Assembly: GCF_963676485.1 (NCBI RefSeq)
Contig: NZ_OY781114.1
Location: 3,116,501-3,180,500 of the forward strand
DNA: 64,000 bases
Reading direction: 5' to 3'
DNA from: an uncultured Cohaesibacter sp.
Lineage (GTDB): Bacteria > Pseudomonadota > Alphaproteobacteria > Rhizobiales > Cohaesibacteraceae
This document shows, in pieces, positions 17,517-27,200 of the stretch. A program made the translations under genes and the position numbers. The notes beneath the pieces are model-generated. The model was not told where the DNA came from. It did not search any database and saw only the letters and a program-made list of their open reading frames with translations. Numbering within the stretch: position 1 is the first letter of the stretch; the number at the start of each line of letters is the position of its first letter.

Positions 17517-18152
17517 ATGAAGGTTGCAATCATTCCCGTAACACCATTCCAACAGAATTGTACCCTCATCTGGGATGAGGAAAGCAGCAAGGGCGTTGTT
17601 ATAGATCCGGGTGGGGATGTGGAAAAAATCCTGCAGGTGCTTGAACATGAAAAGATCACAGTCGAGCGCATTCTGATTACCCACGGGCATATCGATCATA
17701 TCGGCGGCGCTGCAGAATTGCGCGACGCATTGGATGTGGATGTCGAAGGCCCGCATGAAGCGGACAGGGAACTGATCCAACGGGTGGCTGATCAGGCTCT
17801 GCAATTCGGCGTTCCTGCTGCCAAGCCATACGAGCCGGATCGTTGGCTCAAGCAAGGGGATACGGTTGATATCGCCGGTATGCCTTTTGATGTTCTGCAT
17901 TGTCCAGGGCACGCGCCGGGGCATGTGGTTTTCTTCAATGAAGAGGCCCGGTTTGCTATCATGGGGGATGTTCTGTTCAATGGCTCCATTGGCCGGACGG
18001 ATCTGCCGGGCAGCAATCACGAGGCGCTGATGGCTTCCATTCGGGATAAAATTCTGCCTCTTGGCGATGATGTTGCCTTTATCTGTGGGCATGGCAATCA
18101 TTCCACCATCGGTGATGAGCGGCACAATAATCCTTTTCTCAAGGGGCTTTGA
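17517..18152 (+). CDS. Metallo-beta-lactamase fold hydrolase (glyoxalase II-like)
   Basis: A 211-residue cytosolic metal hydrolase of the YcbL/GloB-like group. The metal ligands are clear: T-H-G-H-I-D-H-I-G-G (HxHxDH), H-C-P-G-H-A-P-G-H, G-D-V-L-F (bridging Asp) and C-G-H-G-N-H near the end. It lacks the C-terminal substrate domain of true glyoxalase II, so the substrate is uncertain, perhaps glutathione or other thioesters. AGGA lies before the ATG. It is followed after 58 bases by the DUF2164 gene on the same strand. Confidence 0.9.
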   Translation: MKVAIIPVTPFQQNCTLIWDEESSKGVVIDPGGDVEKILQVLEHEKITVERILITHGHIDHIGGAAELRDALDVDVEGPHEADRELIQRVADQALQFGVPAAKPYEPDRWLKQGDTVDIAGMPFDVLHCPGHAPGHVVFFNEEARFAIMGDVLFNGSIGRTDLPGSNHEALMASIRDKILPLGDDVAFICGHGNHSTIGDERHNNPFLKGL

Positions 18153-18210
18153 TTGACCACAATGGCGGCGCGTCCCTTTGGGCGTGCCTTTGAGGTTCGG
18201 GAGATAAGCG

Positions 18211-18450
18211 ATGAGCGACATATCTTTTTCGAAAGAAGAAAAGGCAAGGCTTGTCGAAATCCTGCAGGCCTATCTTCGCGAGGAACTGGATCAGGATCTG
18301 GGACGGTTTGAAGCCGAGTTTTTGCTCGATCATCTCGTTACCCATCTTGGGCCTGTCTTTTACAATAAGGGCTTGCTGGATGCGCAAGCGCTGCTGCAAA
18401 AGCATATGGATGGATATAACGACGATCTCTACAGCCTTGAAAAAGGGTAG
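18211..18450 (+). CDS. DUF2164 family protein
   Basis: A 79-residue protein. The pattern F-S-K-E-E-K, L-x-x-Y-L-R-E-E-L-D-Q-D-L-G-R-F-E-A-E-F-L-L-D and G-P-V-F-Y-N-K-G-L-x-D-A-Q identifies DUF2164, a small conserved bacterial family of unknown role. GGGAGA precedes the ATG. It lies downstream of the metallo-hydrolase and is probably in the same transcript. A GGACGGTT/GACCGTCT hairpin follows but without a T tract. Confidence 0.85.
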   Translation: MSDISFSKEEKARLVEILQAYLREELDQDLGRFEAEFLLDHLVTHLGPVFYNKGLLDAQALLQKHMDGYNDDLYSLEKG

Positions 18451-18576
18451 AAACAGGCGGTTTGACGGACGGTTCTTGACCGTCTGTTGCATAAATGCAC
18501 TACGTAAATGGGCGAATTGCTGATAGGTTTCAGTCCAATCAGGTTAAATTGATTCCATTGAAAGTTGGGCATTGAA

Positions 18577-19590
18577 ATGAAATTCATATTGGCTGTGTGT
18601 TTTGCATTTCTGGCTGGAGCATTCGTGCTGTCTGATCAGCAGGCTCTCGCCAAATCTATTCAAGTGGTGCCTCCGGGAAACCGCCTGAAGGTTCAGCCCA
18701 AGATTCCCAATGGATCCCATTTGCGCACCAAAGCGCAGAAACTGTCCTTCGAAAAGAAGTATGACAAGGTTCATGCCCTTTTGCAGAAGGACAAGAAACT
18801 TCTTGCCAAGATCAAGGACGCTTCTGATCGCTACTCCATTGACCCGATCCATATGATCGGTGCGATCGTTGGAGAGCATACCTATAATATCAACGTGTTC
18901 GATTATCTGCAGACCTATTACACCAAGGCTGCGATCTATTCGGGCATGGATTTGAAATTTGCCTATGATGGCGAAGATATCGAGACTTTTTTGAAGCGAC
19001 CACAGTTTGAAGCCTGTGACAGCCATAAGGATTCCTACACGCTCTGGTCCTGTCGTCAGGCTGTCTGGAAAAAGCATTTTCAGGGCAAGAAAGTGGACGG
19101 GAAGACATTTCCCAGAGATCGCTTCAGCAAGGTATTCTTCCAGCCCATGTATGCCGGGCAGACTTTCGGTCTGGGGCAGATCAACCCGCTAACCGCGCTC
19201 AAGCTCACCGATCTGGTGCATGAGAAATCCGGTATTCACAAGCTGGATGCCAACAATGCCGCCGGGGTCTATAATGCCATCATGAAACCGGATATTTCTC
19301 TGGCCTTCATGGCGGCGATGATCCGCAAGGCCATTGACGATTACCGCAGCATTGCCGGGGTTGATATTTCGCAGAATCCGGGAATTACAGCTACCCTCTA
19401 CAATATCGGAAATTCCGATATTCATGCGCGTGAGTTGCGCGACAAGAGGAGGAAGGCTGGTCGTACGGTTTGGCCAAGAGAGAATTACTATGGCTGGCTC
19501 GTCAATGAAAAGGCGGAAGAGCTTGTGGCTTTGATTGACGAGCCCGCGGGCTCCAAGAAGCTTATCAAACAGGCGAATGCCCGCCAGTAA
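18577..19590 (+). CDS. DUF1402 family exported protein (lysozyme-like)
   Basis: A 337-residue exported protein with a signal peptide over the first 22 residues (F-I-L-A-V-C-F-A-F-L-A-G-A-F). The body matches DUF1402, a Rhizobiales family. The region D-P-I-H-M-I-G-A-I-V-G-E-H-T-Y-N, with a glutamate at the end of a helix, then G-Q-T-F-G-L-G-Q-I-N-P and a later T-L-Y-N-I-G-N resemble the goose-lysozyme/lytic-transglycosylase fold. A peptidoglycan-cleaving role is therefore plausible but inferred. rlpA is convergent, which fits a cell-wall theme. The ATG at 18577 is used in preference to an upstream TTG. Confidence 0.8.
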   Translation: MKFILAVCFAFLAGAFVLSDQQALAKSIQVVPPGNRLKVQPKIPNGSHLRTKAQKLSFEKKYDKVHALLQKDKKLLAKIKDASDRYSIDPIHMIGAIVGEHTYNINVFDYLQTYYTKAAIYSGMDLKFAYDGEDIETFLKRPQFEACDSHKDSYTLWSCRQAVWKKHFQGKKVDGKTFPRDRFSKVFFQPMYAGQTFGLGQINPLTALKLTDLVHEKSGIHKLDANNAAGVYNAIMKPDISLAFMAAMIRKAIDDYRSIAGVDISQNPGITATLYNIGNSDIHARELRDKRRKAGRTVWPRENYYGWLVNEKAEELVALIDEPAGSKKLIKQANARQ

Positions 19591-19599
19591 TTCCTGTTC

Positions 19600-19968
19600 T
19601 TACGGCGCGTGCCTGATGCATACCTTTGTGGTGCCTGCACGCTTGAAGCCGAGGCGCTTGGCGGCCTGACGGCTTACATCCAATATACGCCCCTTGATGA
19701 AAGGGCCACGGTCGTTGACGCGCACAATGACCTTCTTGCCATTGCGCATATTCGTCACCTCGATTTTTTGTCCGAATTTGATCGTGCGATGGGCCGCAGT
19801 CATCTTGGTTGGGTTGGCCATTTCGCCGGACGCCGTTCTCGTCGTCAATTGATACCAGGATGCCGTTCCGCAATGGCCTTTGTCAGCTGCGTGGCTTACA
19901 TCCTGCAATACCATCAGGAACAGGGCGGCTGCGAGAAGGCCTATGCCGGTTGATGCAATCTTGTTCAC
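19600..19968 (-). CDS. rlpA: RlpA-like double-psi beta-barrel protein
   Basis: A 122-residue exported protein. A GTG start at 19968 is directly followed by a signal peptide (I-A-S-T-G-I-G-L-L-A-A-A-L-F-L). The longer frame upstream has no such feature. The mature part is a single RlpA double-psi barrel: G-T-A-S-W-Y at the start, M-T-A-A-H-R-T, G-x-K-I-E-V-T-N, V-R-V-N-D-R-G-P-F with the catalytic-type Asp, and I-L-D-V-S-R-Q-A-A-K-R-L-G-F. RlpA cleaves naked glycan strands at the septum in Pseudomonas. This copy lacks the SPOR domain and a lipobox, so it is a minimal version. It is convergent with the DUF1402 gene, ten bases apart. Confidence 0.85.
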   Translation of the reverse strand: MNKIASTGIGLLAAALFLMVLQDVSHAADKGHCGTASWYQLTTRTASGEMANPTKMTAAHRTIKFGQKIEVTNMRNGKKVIVRVNDRGPFIKGRILDVSRQAAKRLGFKRAGTTKVCIRHAP

Positions 19969-20393
19969 GCTCGTGTCTCTCACTCTATTTCTGCTGCTCT
20001 TGGCTGCTCTTCTATGGGGGCTGGCATCTTGTTGTCCGTCATATGGGCGTGAGTGTGATCGAAAAATGGCCATTTTCGGCTGGGAGGCGGTTTGAGCGCC
20101 AGAACAGGCGAAAAAGGCAGCGCTGTTGCAAGAATGATACAGAATTCTGCGTATCTCTTGTAAAAATGACAATGCGCGTGATAATTGGTGGATAGACTTT
20201 TTGTGTAAGTAAAATTCCGGCTGGTAAATTTCTTGTATCTCCGCTTAATGCGACGCAAAAACGAGAAGAGGATAGCGGAACTCATCTGAGAAGCTCCTTT
20301 ATCCCTTCAGCCGACGTGGCGATAAGTTAGCCCATTATATCGATAGTCAGCAAAATCTATGCCTGATTTGGCCGCTGAAAGGACCACCGCTCC
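19969..20393. other. Intergenic region, rlpA / dicarboxylate transporter
   Basis: No gene that I can support. The two genes diverge here, so both promoters must lie in this region. GAAAGGACC at 20377 precedes the transporter start. Confidence 0.35.
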
Positions 20394-21722
20394 ATGCTCT
20401 ATTTTGAATTTCTGTTTTTGCTGGTCATGCTCTATATCGGCTCCCGCTTCGGCGGCATCGGTCTGGGCGTGGTATCCGGCATTGGCCTGGTCATCGAAGT
20501 CTTCATCTTCCAGATGCCACCAACCTCGCCCCCCATCACCGTCATGCTGATCATTCTGGCAGTGGTGACCTGTGCCTCCATTCTGGAAGCTGCCGGTGGC
20601 TTGAAATATATGCTGCAGGTGGCCGAGCGCATGCTGCGTTCCAACCCGAAACGCGTGACGCTGATTGCTCCTTTCGTGACCTATACCATGACCTTCATGC
20701 TGGGCACGGGCCATGCGGTCTATTCCATTATGCCGATCATCGGTGACGTGGCCCTCAAAAACGGCATTCGCCCGGAGCGCCCAATGGCCGCCGCTTCGGT
20801 TGCTTCGCAAGTGGGCATCACGGCCTCGCCGATCTCCGCTGCCGTTGTCTATTATCTGGCGCAGCTGTCAGATCTCAATCCTGATATCACGCTGCTTTCT
20901 ATCCTGATGGTCACCGTGCCCGCCACCTTGTGCGGTACGCTAGCGATGGCGCTTTACAGCATGCGCCGTGGCAAGGAGCTGAACGAAGACCCTGACTATC
21001 AGAAGCGCCTACAGGACCCGACTTGGGCTGAGAAAGTCAAATCCACCACGGCAACCTCTTTGAACGAAACACTGCCAACTGGAGCACGGAACGCTGTTCT
21101 GCTGTTCATTCTTGCCATTCTGACCATCGTCTTCATTGCCATGGTGCCTGAGGTGCGGACTGTGGCTGGGGCCGAGAAGCCGATCAGCATGTCTGTCGTC
21201 ATCCAGATGATGATGCTTTGCTTTGGCGGCATCATCATGCTGGCGACCAAGACGCACCCGCGTACCGTGCCGGATGGTGTTGTTTTCAAATCGGGCATGG
21301 TTGCTGCAATCGCCATTTTCGGTATCGCATGGATGTCGGACACCTACTTCAAATATGCCATGCCGCAGTTCAAGGCCGGTATCGTTGATATGGTGACGCA
21401 ATATCCGTGGACCTTCGCTCTGGCCCTGTTCATCGTTTCCGTTGTGGTGAACTCTCAAGCCGTGACGGCACGCATGATGCTGCCCGTTGGCCTCGGGCTT
21501 GGCTTGGAACCGGCGTTGCTGATCGGTCTGATGCCGGCTGTCTATGGCTATTTCTTCATTCCGAACTATCCATCCGACATTGCCACCGTCAACTTCGATG
21601 TGTCGGGCACCACCAAGATTGGCAAATGGTATTTCAACCATTCCTTCATGTCCGTCGGCTTGATTGCTGTGGTCACCGGATCGGTTGTCGGCTTCCTGTT
21701 GGCCAAGATCGTGATTGGCTGA
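20394..21722 (+). CDS. Anaerobic C4-dicarboxylate transporter, DcuA/DcuB family
   Basis: A 442-residue polytopic inner-membrane protein with about ten to twelve helices. Family marks: Y-I-G-S-R-F-G-G-I-G-L-G near the start; P-P-I-x-V-M-L-I-I-L-A-V-V-T; M-L-G-T-G-H-A-V-Y-S; R-P-M-A-A-A-S-V-A-S-Q-V-G-I-T-A-S-P-I-S-A-A; and the C-terminal P-N-Y-P-S-D-I-A-T-V-N-F-D. Dcu carriers exchange fumarate, malate or aspartate for succinate in fumarate respiration, and DcuA also takes up aspartate aerobically. Sequence alone does not separate DcuA from DcuB here. It is monocistronic, with a terminator shared with uvrB. Confidence 0.92.
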   Translation: MLYFEFLFLLVMLYIGSRFGGIGLGVVSGIGLVIEVFIFQMPPTSPPITVMLIILAVVTCASILEAAGGLKYMLQVAERMLRSNPKRVTLIAPFVTYTMTFMLGTGHAVYSIMPIIGDVALKNGIRPERPMAAASVASQVGITASPISAAVVYYLAQLSDLNPDITLLSILMVTVPATLCGTLAMALYSMRRGKELNEDPDYQKRLQDPTWAEKVKSTTATSLNETLPTGARNAVLLFILAILTIVFIAMVPEVRTVAGAEKPISMSVVIQMMMLCFGGIIMLATKTHPRTVPDGVVFKSGMVAAIAIFGIAWMSDTYFKYAMPQFKAGIVDMVTQYPWTFALALFIVSVVVNSQAVTARMMLPVGLGLGLEPALLIGLMPAVYGYFFIPNYPSDIATVNFDVSGTTKIGKWYFNHSFMSVGLIAVVTGSVVGFLLAKIVIG

Positions 21723-21747
21723 TGCGGCCTCTAGATGTAAGATGATA

Positions 21748-21786
21748 AAAGGGCCCCGCATTTATGCAATGCGGAGCCTTTTCTTT
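21748..21786. terminator. Bidirectional terminator, transporter / uvrB
   Basis: A GGCCCCGCAT...ATGCGGAGCC stem with AAAA on the left flank and TTTTCTTTT on the right. It lies between convergent genes, so it can serve both strands. Confidence 0.85.
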
Positions 21787-21811
21787 TGTCTGTTCATTGG
21801 GGCTTGGCGCG

Positions 21812-24496
21812 TCAGCTTTTGCGGCGTTTGGGCCGCGGCGTCTTGCTGGCACCTTTCGGGCGCGGCATATCGGTGCCCGGGCCCATGTCATCCAGATCAG
21901 GCTGCTTGATGCGGCTGCCTTTTTGGGAGCCAGATTTTGGCATATTGGCCGAGGTGCCATATTTGCGTTCGCCGCGATAGCCTCCGGTTTTATTATCGAC
22001 CGCTGACTGGCGGGCGAGCGGATCGTCGGCAATGGCCAGCTCGGTTTCGCGTAGCCGTTTGACTTCGTCGCGCAGGCGAGCGGCTTCCTCAAACTCGAGG
22101 TTGGCTGCAGCATCCTTCATGCGGCTTTCCAGATCTTCGATATGAGCTTCCAGATTGTGGCCGATACCGGCCCCGGTCTCTTCTGCCAGACCCTTGTCAA
22201 CGGTGACATGATCGCTTTCGTAGACGGAGCCGAGAATGTCGCCGATATTCTTCTTGACCGTTTGCGGGGTGATGCCATGCTCTTCGTTATAGGCCATCTG
22301 TTTTTCGCGGCGGCGATTGGTCTCGCCAATGGCGCGTTCCATTGAACCCGTCATGCGGTCGGCATAGAGAATGACCTTGCCCTCGGCATTACGGGCGGCA
22401 CGACCGATGGTCTGGATCAAGGAGGTTTCAGAGCGCAGGAACCCTTCCTTGTCGGCGTCCAGAATGGCCACAAGGGCGCATTCGGGAATGTCGAGACCCT
22501 CGCGCAGCAGGTTGATGCCCACAAGCACGTCGAAGGCACCAAGGCGCAAATCGCGAATGATCTCGATGCGCTCGATGGTGTCCACATCGGAATGCATGTA
22601 GCGCACGCGCACGCCTTGCTCATGCAGATATTCTGTGAGGTCTTCGGCCATGCGCTTGGTGAGGGTTGTTACCAGCGTTCGGAACCCTAGAGCGGCCTTT
22701 TCCTTCACCTCGCCGAGTAGGTCGTCGACCTGTGTTTTGGCCGGACGGATTTCGATGATCGGGTCGGTGAGGCCGGTCGGGCGGATGACCTGCTCGGCAA
22801 AGACGCCACCGGCTTCTTCCATCTCCCAGTTGCCCGGCGTTGCAGAAACTGCCACAGTCTGCGGGCGCATGGCGTCCCATTCCTCAAAGCGCAAGGGACG
22901 GTTGTCCATGCAACTTGGCAGGCGGAAGCCATATTCGGCCAGCGTTGCCTTGCGGCGGAAGTCGCCTCGATACATGGCGCCAAGTTGGCCAATGGTCACA
23001 TGGCTCTCGTCGACGAAAATCAGGGCGTTATCGGGCAGATATTCAAACAGGGTCGGAGGTGGTTCACCGGGCAGACGACCCGTGAGATAGCGCGAATAGT
23101 TCTCGATGCCCTGGCAGGCGCCGGTCGCCTCCATCATTTCAAGGTCAAAGCGGGTGCGTTGCTCGAGGCGCTGGGCCTCCAGCAAGCGTCCATGGGCTTC
23201 CAGCTCGGCAAGGCGCTCGTTGAGCTCTTTCTTGATGCTCTTGATAGCCTGATTGAGGGTTGGGCGCGGGGTTACATAGTGCGAGTTGGCATAGAGCTTG
23301 ATCATCTCAAGCTCGCCCATCTTCTGCCCCGTCAGCGGGTCGAATTCCTTGATCTCCTCCACCTCGTCGCCGAAGAAGGAAATGCGCCATGCGCGGTCTT
23401 CATAGTGGGCAGGGAAAATCTCGACTACATCGCCGTTCACCCTGAAGGAGCCGCGGTGGAAATCCATGTCATTGCGCTTATATTGCAGCGCCACCAGATC
23501 AGCCATCAGCTGGCTCTGGTCAATCTCGTCGCCGGTTTCGATCTTGAAGCTCATCTCGGTGTAGGTTTCCACCGAGCCGATACCATAGATACAGGAGACA
23601 GAGGCGATAATGATCACGTCATCGCGCTCGAGCACGGCGCGGGTTGCCGAGTGGCGCATGCGGTCGATCTGCTCGTTGACGGTGCTCTCCTTCTCGATGA
23701 AGGTATCCGTACGCGGCACATAGGCTTCAGGCTGGTAATAATCGTAATAGGAGACGAAATATTCTACCGCGTTGTTCGGAAAGAAATTTTTGAACTCGCC
23801 ATAGAGCTGGGCAGCAAGGGTCTTGTTGGGTGCAAGGATCAGGGCCGGACGGTTTGTTTTGGCGATGATCTGCGCCATGGTGAAGGTCTTGCCCGAGCCG
23901 GTGACGCCGAGCAGCACTTGCGTTGCTTCTCCATCTCCAATGCCTTCCACCAGGTCTGCAATCGCCGTAGGCTGGTCTCCGGCTGGCTCATACTCCGTTT
24001 TCAACTCGAAAGAGACGCCGCCTTCCGACTTTTCCGGCCGATCCGGGCGGTGAGGGCGCCATGGTTCGGAATCCATGAATTCAGGTCGGCCATGTTCAAT
24101 GAGCGATTCCAGTGCGCGCACGGTTTCAGTGACGCCCGAGCGATCATCACTCTTGCCCTTTTTCTTCTGGGCCTTTTTGCGCGCCTTGGTGACACGCTCC
24201 AGCTCTTCGGCTTTCTCAAGCGAAATATCCAGACCGGCCACGGGATTGAGCCCGCCCGCAGCGCGGTCGCGTGCGGAGGCCTTTTGGTCCTCAGCCTTCT
24301 TGGTGCGCTTGGTGGCCGGTTTCTTGACCGGCCCTTTTGCCTTGGCTTGTGGCTTTGAAGCCTGTTGGGCAGCTTGTGCGATCTCATCAGCCCAATCGGC
24401 AATCGAGTCAGAAAGCGGGGCTCCTTCAAAGGAGGCCTGAGGCGCTTCGCCCAACCCGCCTTGTTTTTCAGCCTCTTTCTGCTTCTTGGACGTCAT
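21812..24496 (-). CDS. uvrB: Excinuclease ABC subunit B, with N-terminal extension
   Basis: An 894-residue UvrB, longer than the usual 670 or so. The first 160 residues are a lysine/alanine-rich, probably disordered extension. The conserved protein starts at [17 protein letters not shown]. Walker A is G-V-T-G-S-G-K-T-F. The damage-gripping beta-hairpin is present as [15 protein letters not shown], followed by D-E-S-H-V-T-I, helicase motifs V and VI ([21 protein letters not shown]), and the UVR domain at about residues 785-830. The tail after it is basic. UvrB loads onto lesions from UvrA and recruits UvrC. It is divergent from sqr. Confidence 0.96.
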   Translation of the reverse strand: MTSKKQKEAEKQGGLGEAPQASFEGAPLSDSIADWADEIAQAAQQASKPQAKAKGPVKKPATKRTKKAEDQKASARDRAAGGLNPVAGLDISLEKAEELERVTKARKKAQKKKGKSDDRSGVTETVRALESLIEHGRPEFMDSEPWRPHRPDRPEKSEGGVSFELKTEYEPAGDQPTAIADLVEGIGDGEATQVLLGVTGSGKTFTMAQIIAKTNRPALILAPNKTLAAQLYGEFKNFFPNNAVEYFVSYYDYYQPEAYVPRTDTFIEKESTVNEQIDRMRHSATRAVLERDDVIIIASVSCIYGIGSVETYTEMSFKIETGDEIDQSQLMADLVALQYKRNDMDFHRGSFRVNGDVVEIFPAHYEDRAWRISFFGDEVEEIKEFDPLTGQKMGELEMIKLYANSHYVTPRPTLNQAIKSIKKELNERLAELEAHGRLLEAQRLEQRTRFDLEMMEATGACQGIENYSRYLTGRLPGEPPPTLFEYLPDNALIFVDESHVTIGQLGAMYRGDFRRKATLAEYGFRLPSCMDNRPLRFEEWDAMRPQTVAVSATPGNWEMEEAGGVFAEQVIRPTGLTDPIIEIRPAKTQVDDLLGEVKEKAALGFRTLVTTLTKRMAEDLTEYLHEQGVRVRYMHSDVDTIERIEIIRDLRLGAFDVLVGINLLREGLDIPECALVAILDADKEGFLRSETSLIQTIGRAARNAEGKVILYADRMTGSMERAIGETNRRREKQMAYNEEHGITPQTVKKNIGDILGSVYESDHVTVDKGLAEETGAGIGHNLEAHIEDLESRMKDAAANLEFEEAARLRDEVKRLRETELAIADDPLARQSAVDNKTGGYRGERKYGTSANMPKSGSQKGSRIKQPDLDDMGPGTDMPRPKGASKTPRPKRRKS

Positions 24497-24637
24497 GTGC
24501 CTACCTCTCGGAGCTGTTTGTGCTCAATGTAAGGGAACAAAGCAAGAATATGAAGGGGGCGCGGCAAAATTTTTGAGATTGAGCGATGTCTCCTCGGACG
24601 CATATCAGTCGAATTGACTATTTTCTGTTGTATTAAA

Positions 24638-24654
24638 TAGTCCTAATATTCGAA
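24638..24654 (+). promoter_or_regulatory. Putative sulfur-regulon operator upstream of sqr
   Basis: TAGTCCTA immediately followed by ATATTCGAA, about 80 bases before the sqr start. Both pieces recur upstream of the octaheme cytochrome gene, and ATATTCGAA recurs before the DUF2892 gene. The surroundings are AT-rich. ArsR-type persulfide sensors (BigR, SqrR) are the known regulators of such genes; assigning this box to one is inference. Confidence 0.5.
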
Positions 24655-24732
24655 ATTACTAAAATATAATAGACGCAGTTGACTGCGAGGAGCACCGCAC
24701 AAAGCGGAGAGTGGTGCTGAAAGGGAGAGAGT

Positions 24733-26004
24733 ATGACTCATGTAGTGGTTTTGGGGGCAGGCCTGGGTGGCCTTTCAGCAGCTTATGAAATTCGCCAGAA
24801 ACTGACGAAAACAGACAAGGTGACGGTTGTTTCAGACAAGCCGTTTTTCCAGTTCACACCATCCAACCCTTGGGTCGCCGTGGGGTGGCGCAAGAAGAAG
24901 GATATCACGCTTGATCTGGCAACGGTGTTGCCAAAGAACAAGGTGGACTTTATCTGCTCCGCCGCAACGAGCCTTGATCCCGAGAATAACGCGGTCGGTC
25001 TGAAAGACGGGTCATCCCTTTCCTATGATTATCTGGTGATCGCAACAGGGCCTGAATTGGCCTTTGATGAGATTGATGGTCTGGGGCCTGCGGGCAACAC
25101 CATTTCTGTTTGCGATGTCGATCATGCAACCACCGGGCATGAAAAATGGGAGGCCTTCTGCGCTGATCCCGGTCCGATCGTGGTTGGTGCCGTGCAGGGG
25201 GCATCCTGCTATGGGCCCGCCTATGAAACAGCGATGATCTTTGATACCGACCTGCGCAAACGAAAGATTCGCGACAAAGTGCCGATGACCTTTGTGACCT
25301 CTGAGCCCTATGTGGGCCATTTGGGTCTTGGCGGCGTGGGTGACACCAAGGGCATGCTGGAATCGGCCATGCGCGACCGCACCATAAAATGGATCACCAA
25401 TGCCAAGGTCGACAAGATCGATGAAGGCATGATGTATGTAACCGAATTTGACGCTGACGGGAGCGAGAAGAAAAAGCACGAACTGCCCTTTAAGCATTCC
25501 ATGATGCTTCCTGCCTTCCGCGGCATTCCGGCGCTGCAGGGCATCGAGGGACTGGTCAATCCGCGCGGCTTTGTTATCGTAGACAAGCATCAACGCAACC
25601 CGAAATATCCCAACATCTTCGGTATCGGCGTTTGCATTGCGATCCCGCCTTATGAAGCGACCCCTGTTCCGGTGGGTGTGCCGAAAACCGGCTATATGAT
25701 CGAATCCATGGTCACAGCTTCAGCTAAAAATCTGAGTGAGATTCTGGCTGGTAAGGACCCGACCCATGAAGCGACCTGGAATGCAATCTGTCTTGCCGAT
25801 TTTGGCGATTCAGGGCTGGCCTTTGTGGCCATGCCTCAGATTCCTCCGCGCAACACCAACTATGCCGGGCAGGGCAAATGGGTGCATTTGGCCAAGATTG
25901 CCTTTGAGAAATATTTCCTGCGCAAGATCCGCAAGGGTGAGACCGAGCCCTATTATGAGAAGGCTGTTTTGAGTCTACTGGATATCGCCAAAATCAAGAC
26001 CTGA
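24733..26004 (+). CDS. sqr: Sulfide:quinone oxidoreductase
   Basis: A 423-residue membrane-associated flavoprotein that oxidises sulfide to polysulfide or persulfide and passes the electrons to quinone. The FAD Rossmann motif L-G-A-G-L-G-G-L-S-A-A is at residue 7, and Y-L-V-I-A-T-G-P follows. Three cysteines, C127, C159 and C353, sit at positions equivalent to the catalytic C128, C160 and C356 of the Acidithiobacillus ferrooxidans enzyme. P-V-P-V-G-V-P-K-T-G-Y-M-I-E-S is a conserved late motif. Length and cysteine set fit type I-like SQR better than flavocytochrome c sulfide dehydrogenase. GGGAGAGAGT lies before the ATG. It is monocistronic, with its own terminator and the operator-like box upstream. 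Confidence 0.9.
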   Translation: MTHVVVLGAGLGGLSAAYEIRQKLTKTDKVTVVSDKPFFQFTPSNPWVAVGWRKKKDITLDLATVLPKNKVDFICSAATSLDPENNAVGLKDGSSLSYDYLVIATGPELAFDEIDGLGPAGNTISVCDVDHATTGHEKWEAFCADPGPIVVGAVQGASCYGPAYETAMIFDTDLRKRKIRDKVPMTFVTSEPYVGHLGLGGVGDTKGMLESAMRDRTIKWITNAKVDKIDEGMMYVTEFDADGSEKKKHELPFKHSMMLPAFRGIPALQGIEGLVNPRGFVIVDKHQRNPKYPNIFGIGVCIAIPPYEATPVPVGVPKTGYMIESMVTASAKNLSEILAGKDPTHEATWNAICLADFGDSGLAFVAMPQIPPRNTNYAGQGKWVHLAKIAFEKYFLRKIRKGETEPYYEKAVLSLLDIAKIKT

Positions 26005-26044
26005 GCAAACCAACCTTATGATTTCCCGTATGGAAGGCTTACCT

Positions 26045-26080
26045 TGGCCGCTGTTTCTTTTGAGCAGCGGCCATTTTTTT
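26045..26080 (+). terminator. Rho-independent terminator after sqr
   Basis: TGGCCGCTG and CAGCGGCCA form a 9-bp stem with an 11-base loop, followed by seven T. Confidence 0.92.
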
Positions 26081-26106
26081 GCTTGCTATTGATTGGCGGG
26101 CGTGTG

Positions 26107-27030
26107 TCAGGCGGGAATGTCGAGCGAAGCCTCTGCGGCTTTCTGTTTGGCGCGGCGCAGGCGCTTCTGGATCTGTGGCAAAAGCTCAACGAGCAGAATG
26201 CAGGAGAAAATCAGGAAGCAGCCCAGATACTGGGTTGAGGTCAGGCGTTCGCTCAACAACAGCGCGCCGAAGATGGCCGCAAACAGGCTCTCACCGGACA
26301 GGATGATCGCTGCGTCGGCTGGTGGCGTATAGCGCTGCCCGATGGCTTGCAGGCCGAAGGCAAGGGCTCCGGAGAAGACGCCGGTATAAATGATCTGGAA
26401 CCAGGCCCCCTGCAGACTGGAAAGGTCTATCGTTTCAAAAGGCAAACCGCCAAGGAAGCCGAGCACGCTGGCGGTGGCAAATTGCAGGAAGGCAAAGGCC
26501 AGAGGGTTGCCATATTTGACGACCATGCGTCCCACAAAAATGATCTGCAGAGCCCAGAAGAGGGCACTGAACAGCATCAGGATGTCGCCCTCCTTCATGG
26601 TTTCCAGACTACCAGCCAGCAAATAGGCGCCGAGAACTGACAAGGCCACCATCGGCCAGATGATCGGCGTTGGCCAACTGCGGAAGATCAGAACGCCGAT
26701 AACCGGGGTCAACGGAACATAGAGCGCGGTAAGAAAGCCAGCGTTGGTTACAGACGTTGTGGCGAAACCGTACTGCTGGAAAATCATACCGGCGAAGAAG
26801 ACAACGCCGACAAGAATGCCCTTGCCGATCACGGCTAGAGGGATCGGATTGCTCGCACGGCGCCGTTCGATATAGGCAAAGGGCGCAACCGCCAAGGTCG
26901 ACAGAAGGAAGCGGACGCCTGTGAAATTCATCGGTCCGATGGAGTCCATTGCTGTGGACTGGGCGACAAAGGCGGCGCCCCACACGATGGCAGCGATCAG
27001 CAACAACAGGTTGGCGGTCATTCTTGGCAT
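26107..27030 (-). CDS. EamA/DMT-family transporter
   Basis: A 307-residue inner-membrane protein with ten predicted helices arranged as two EamA repeats (first beginning L-L-L-I-A-A-I-V-W-G-A-A-F-V-A-Q-S; second around L-F-S-A-L-F-W-A-L-Q-I-I-F-V-G). The family exports amino acids, nucleotides or other metabolites; the substrate cannot be read from sequence. The tail after the last helix is short and basic (I-Q-K-R-L-R-R-A-K-Q-K). It lies between sqr and the sortase operon, convergent with sqr, with no evident link to sulfur metabolism. Confidence 0.88.
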   Translation of the reverse strand: MPRMTANLLLLIAAIVWGAAFVAQSTAMDSIGPMNFTGVRFLLSTLAVAPFAYIERRRASNPIPLAVIGKGILVGVVFFAGMIFQQYGFATTSVTNAGFLTALYVPLTPVIGVLIFRSWPTPIIWPMVALSVLGAYLLAGSLETMKEGDILMLFSALFWALQIIFVGRMVVKYGNPLAFAFLQFATASVLGFLGGLPFETIDLSSLQGAWFQIIYTGVFSGALAFGLQAIGQRYTPPADAAIILSGESLFAAIFGALLLSERLTSTQYLGCFLIFSCILLVELLPQIQKRLRRAKQKAAEASLDIPA

Positions 27031-27200
27031 TGAGCGTAGCTTTCCAGAAGAAGACGGAAGAGTGCGGGCCTGTGCGCCTGCAAGAATGACCGATTTCTAA
27101 GGCAAGCGCCTTACCTCTGCAACCGATTTCTATTCATCAATCGAGCAAGAATTTTGATGGGTTGAGCATGCAGCGTCCAGCCAGGTCAAACTGGACTATT

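Noticed and set aside
22985-24358. 457-codon plus-strand frame antisense to uvrB
   Set aside because: Antisense shadow of uvrB; no ribosome binding site or recognisable domain.
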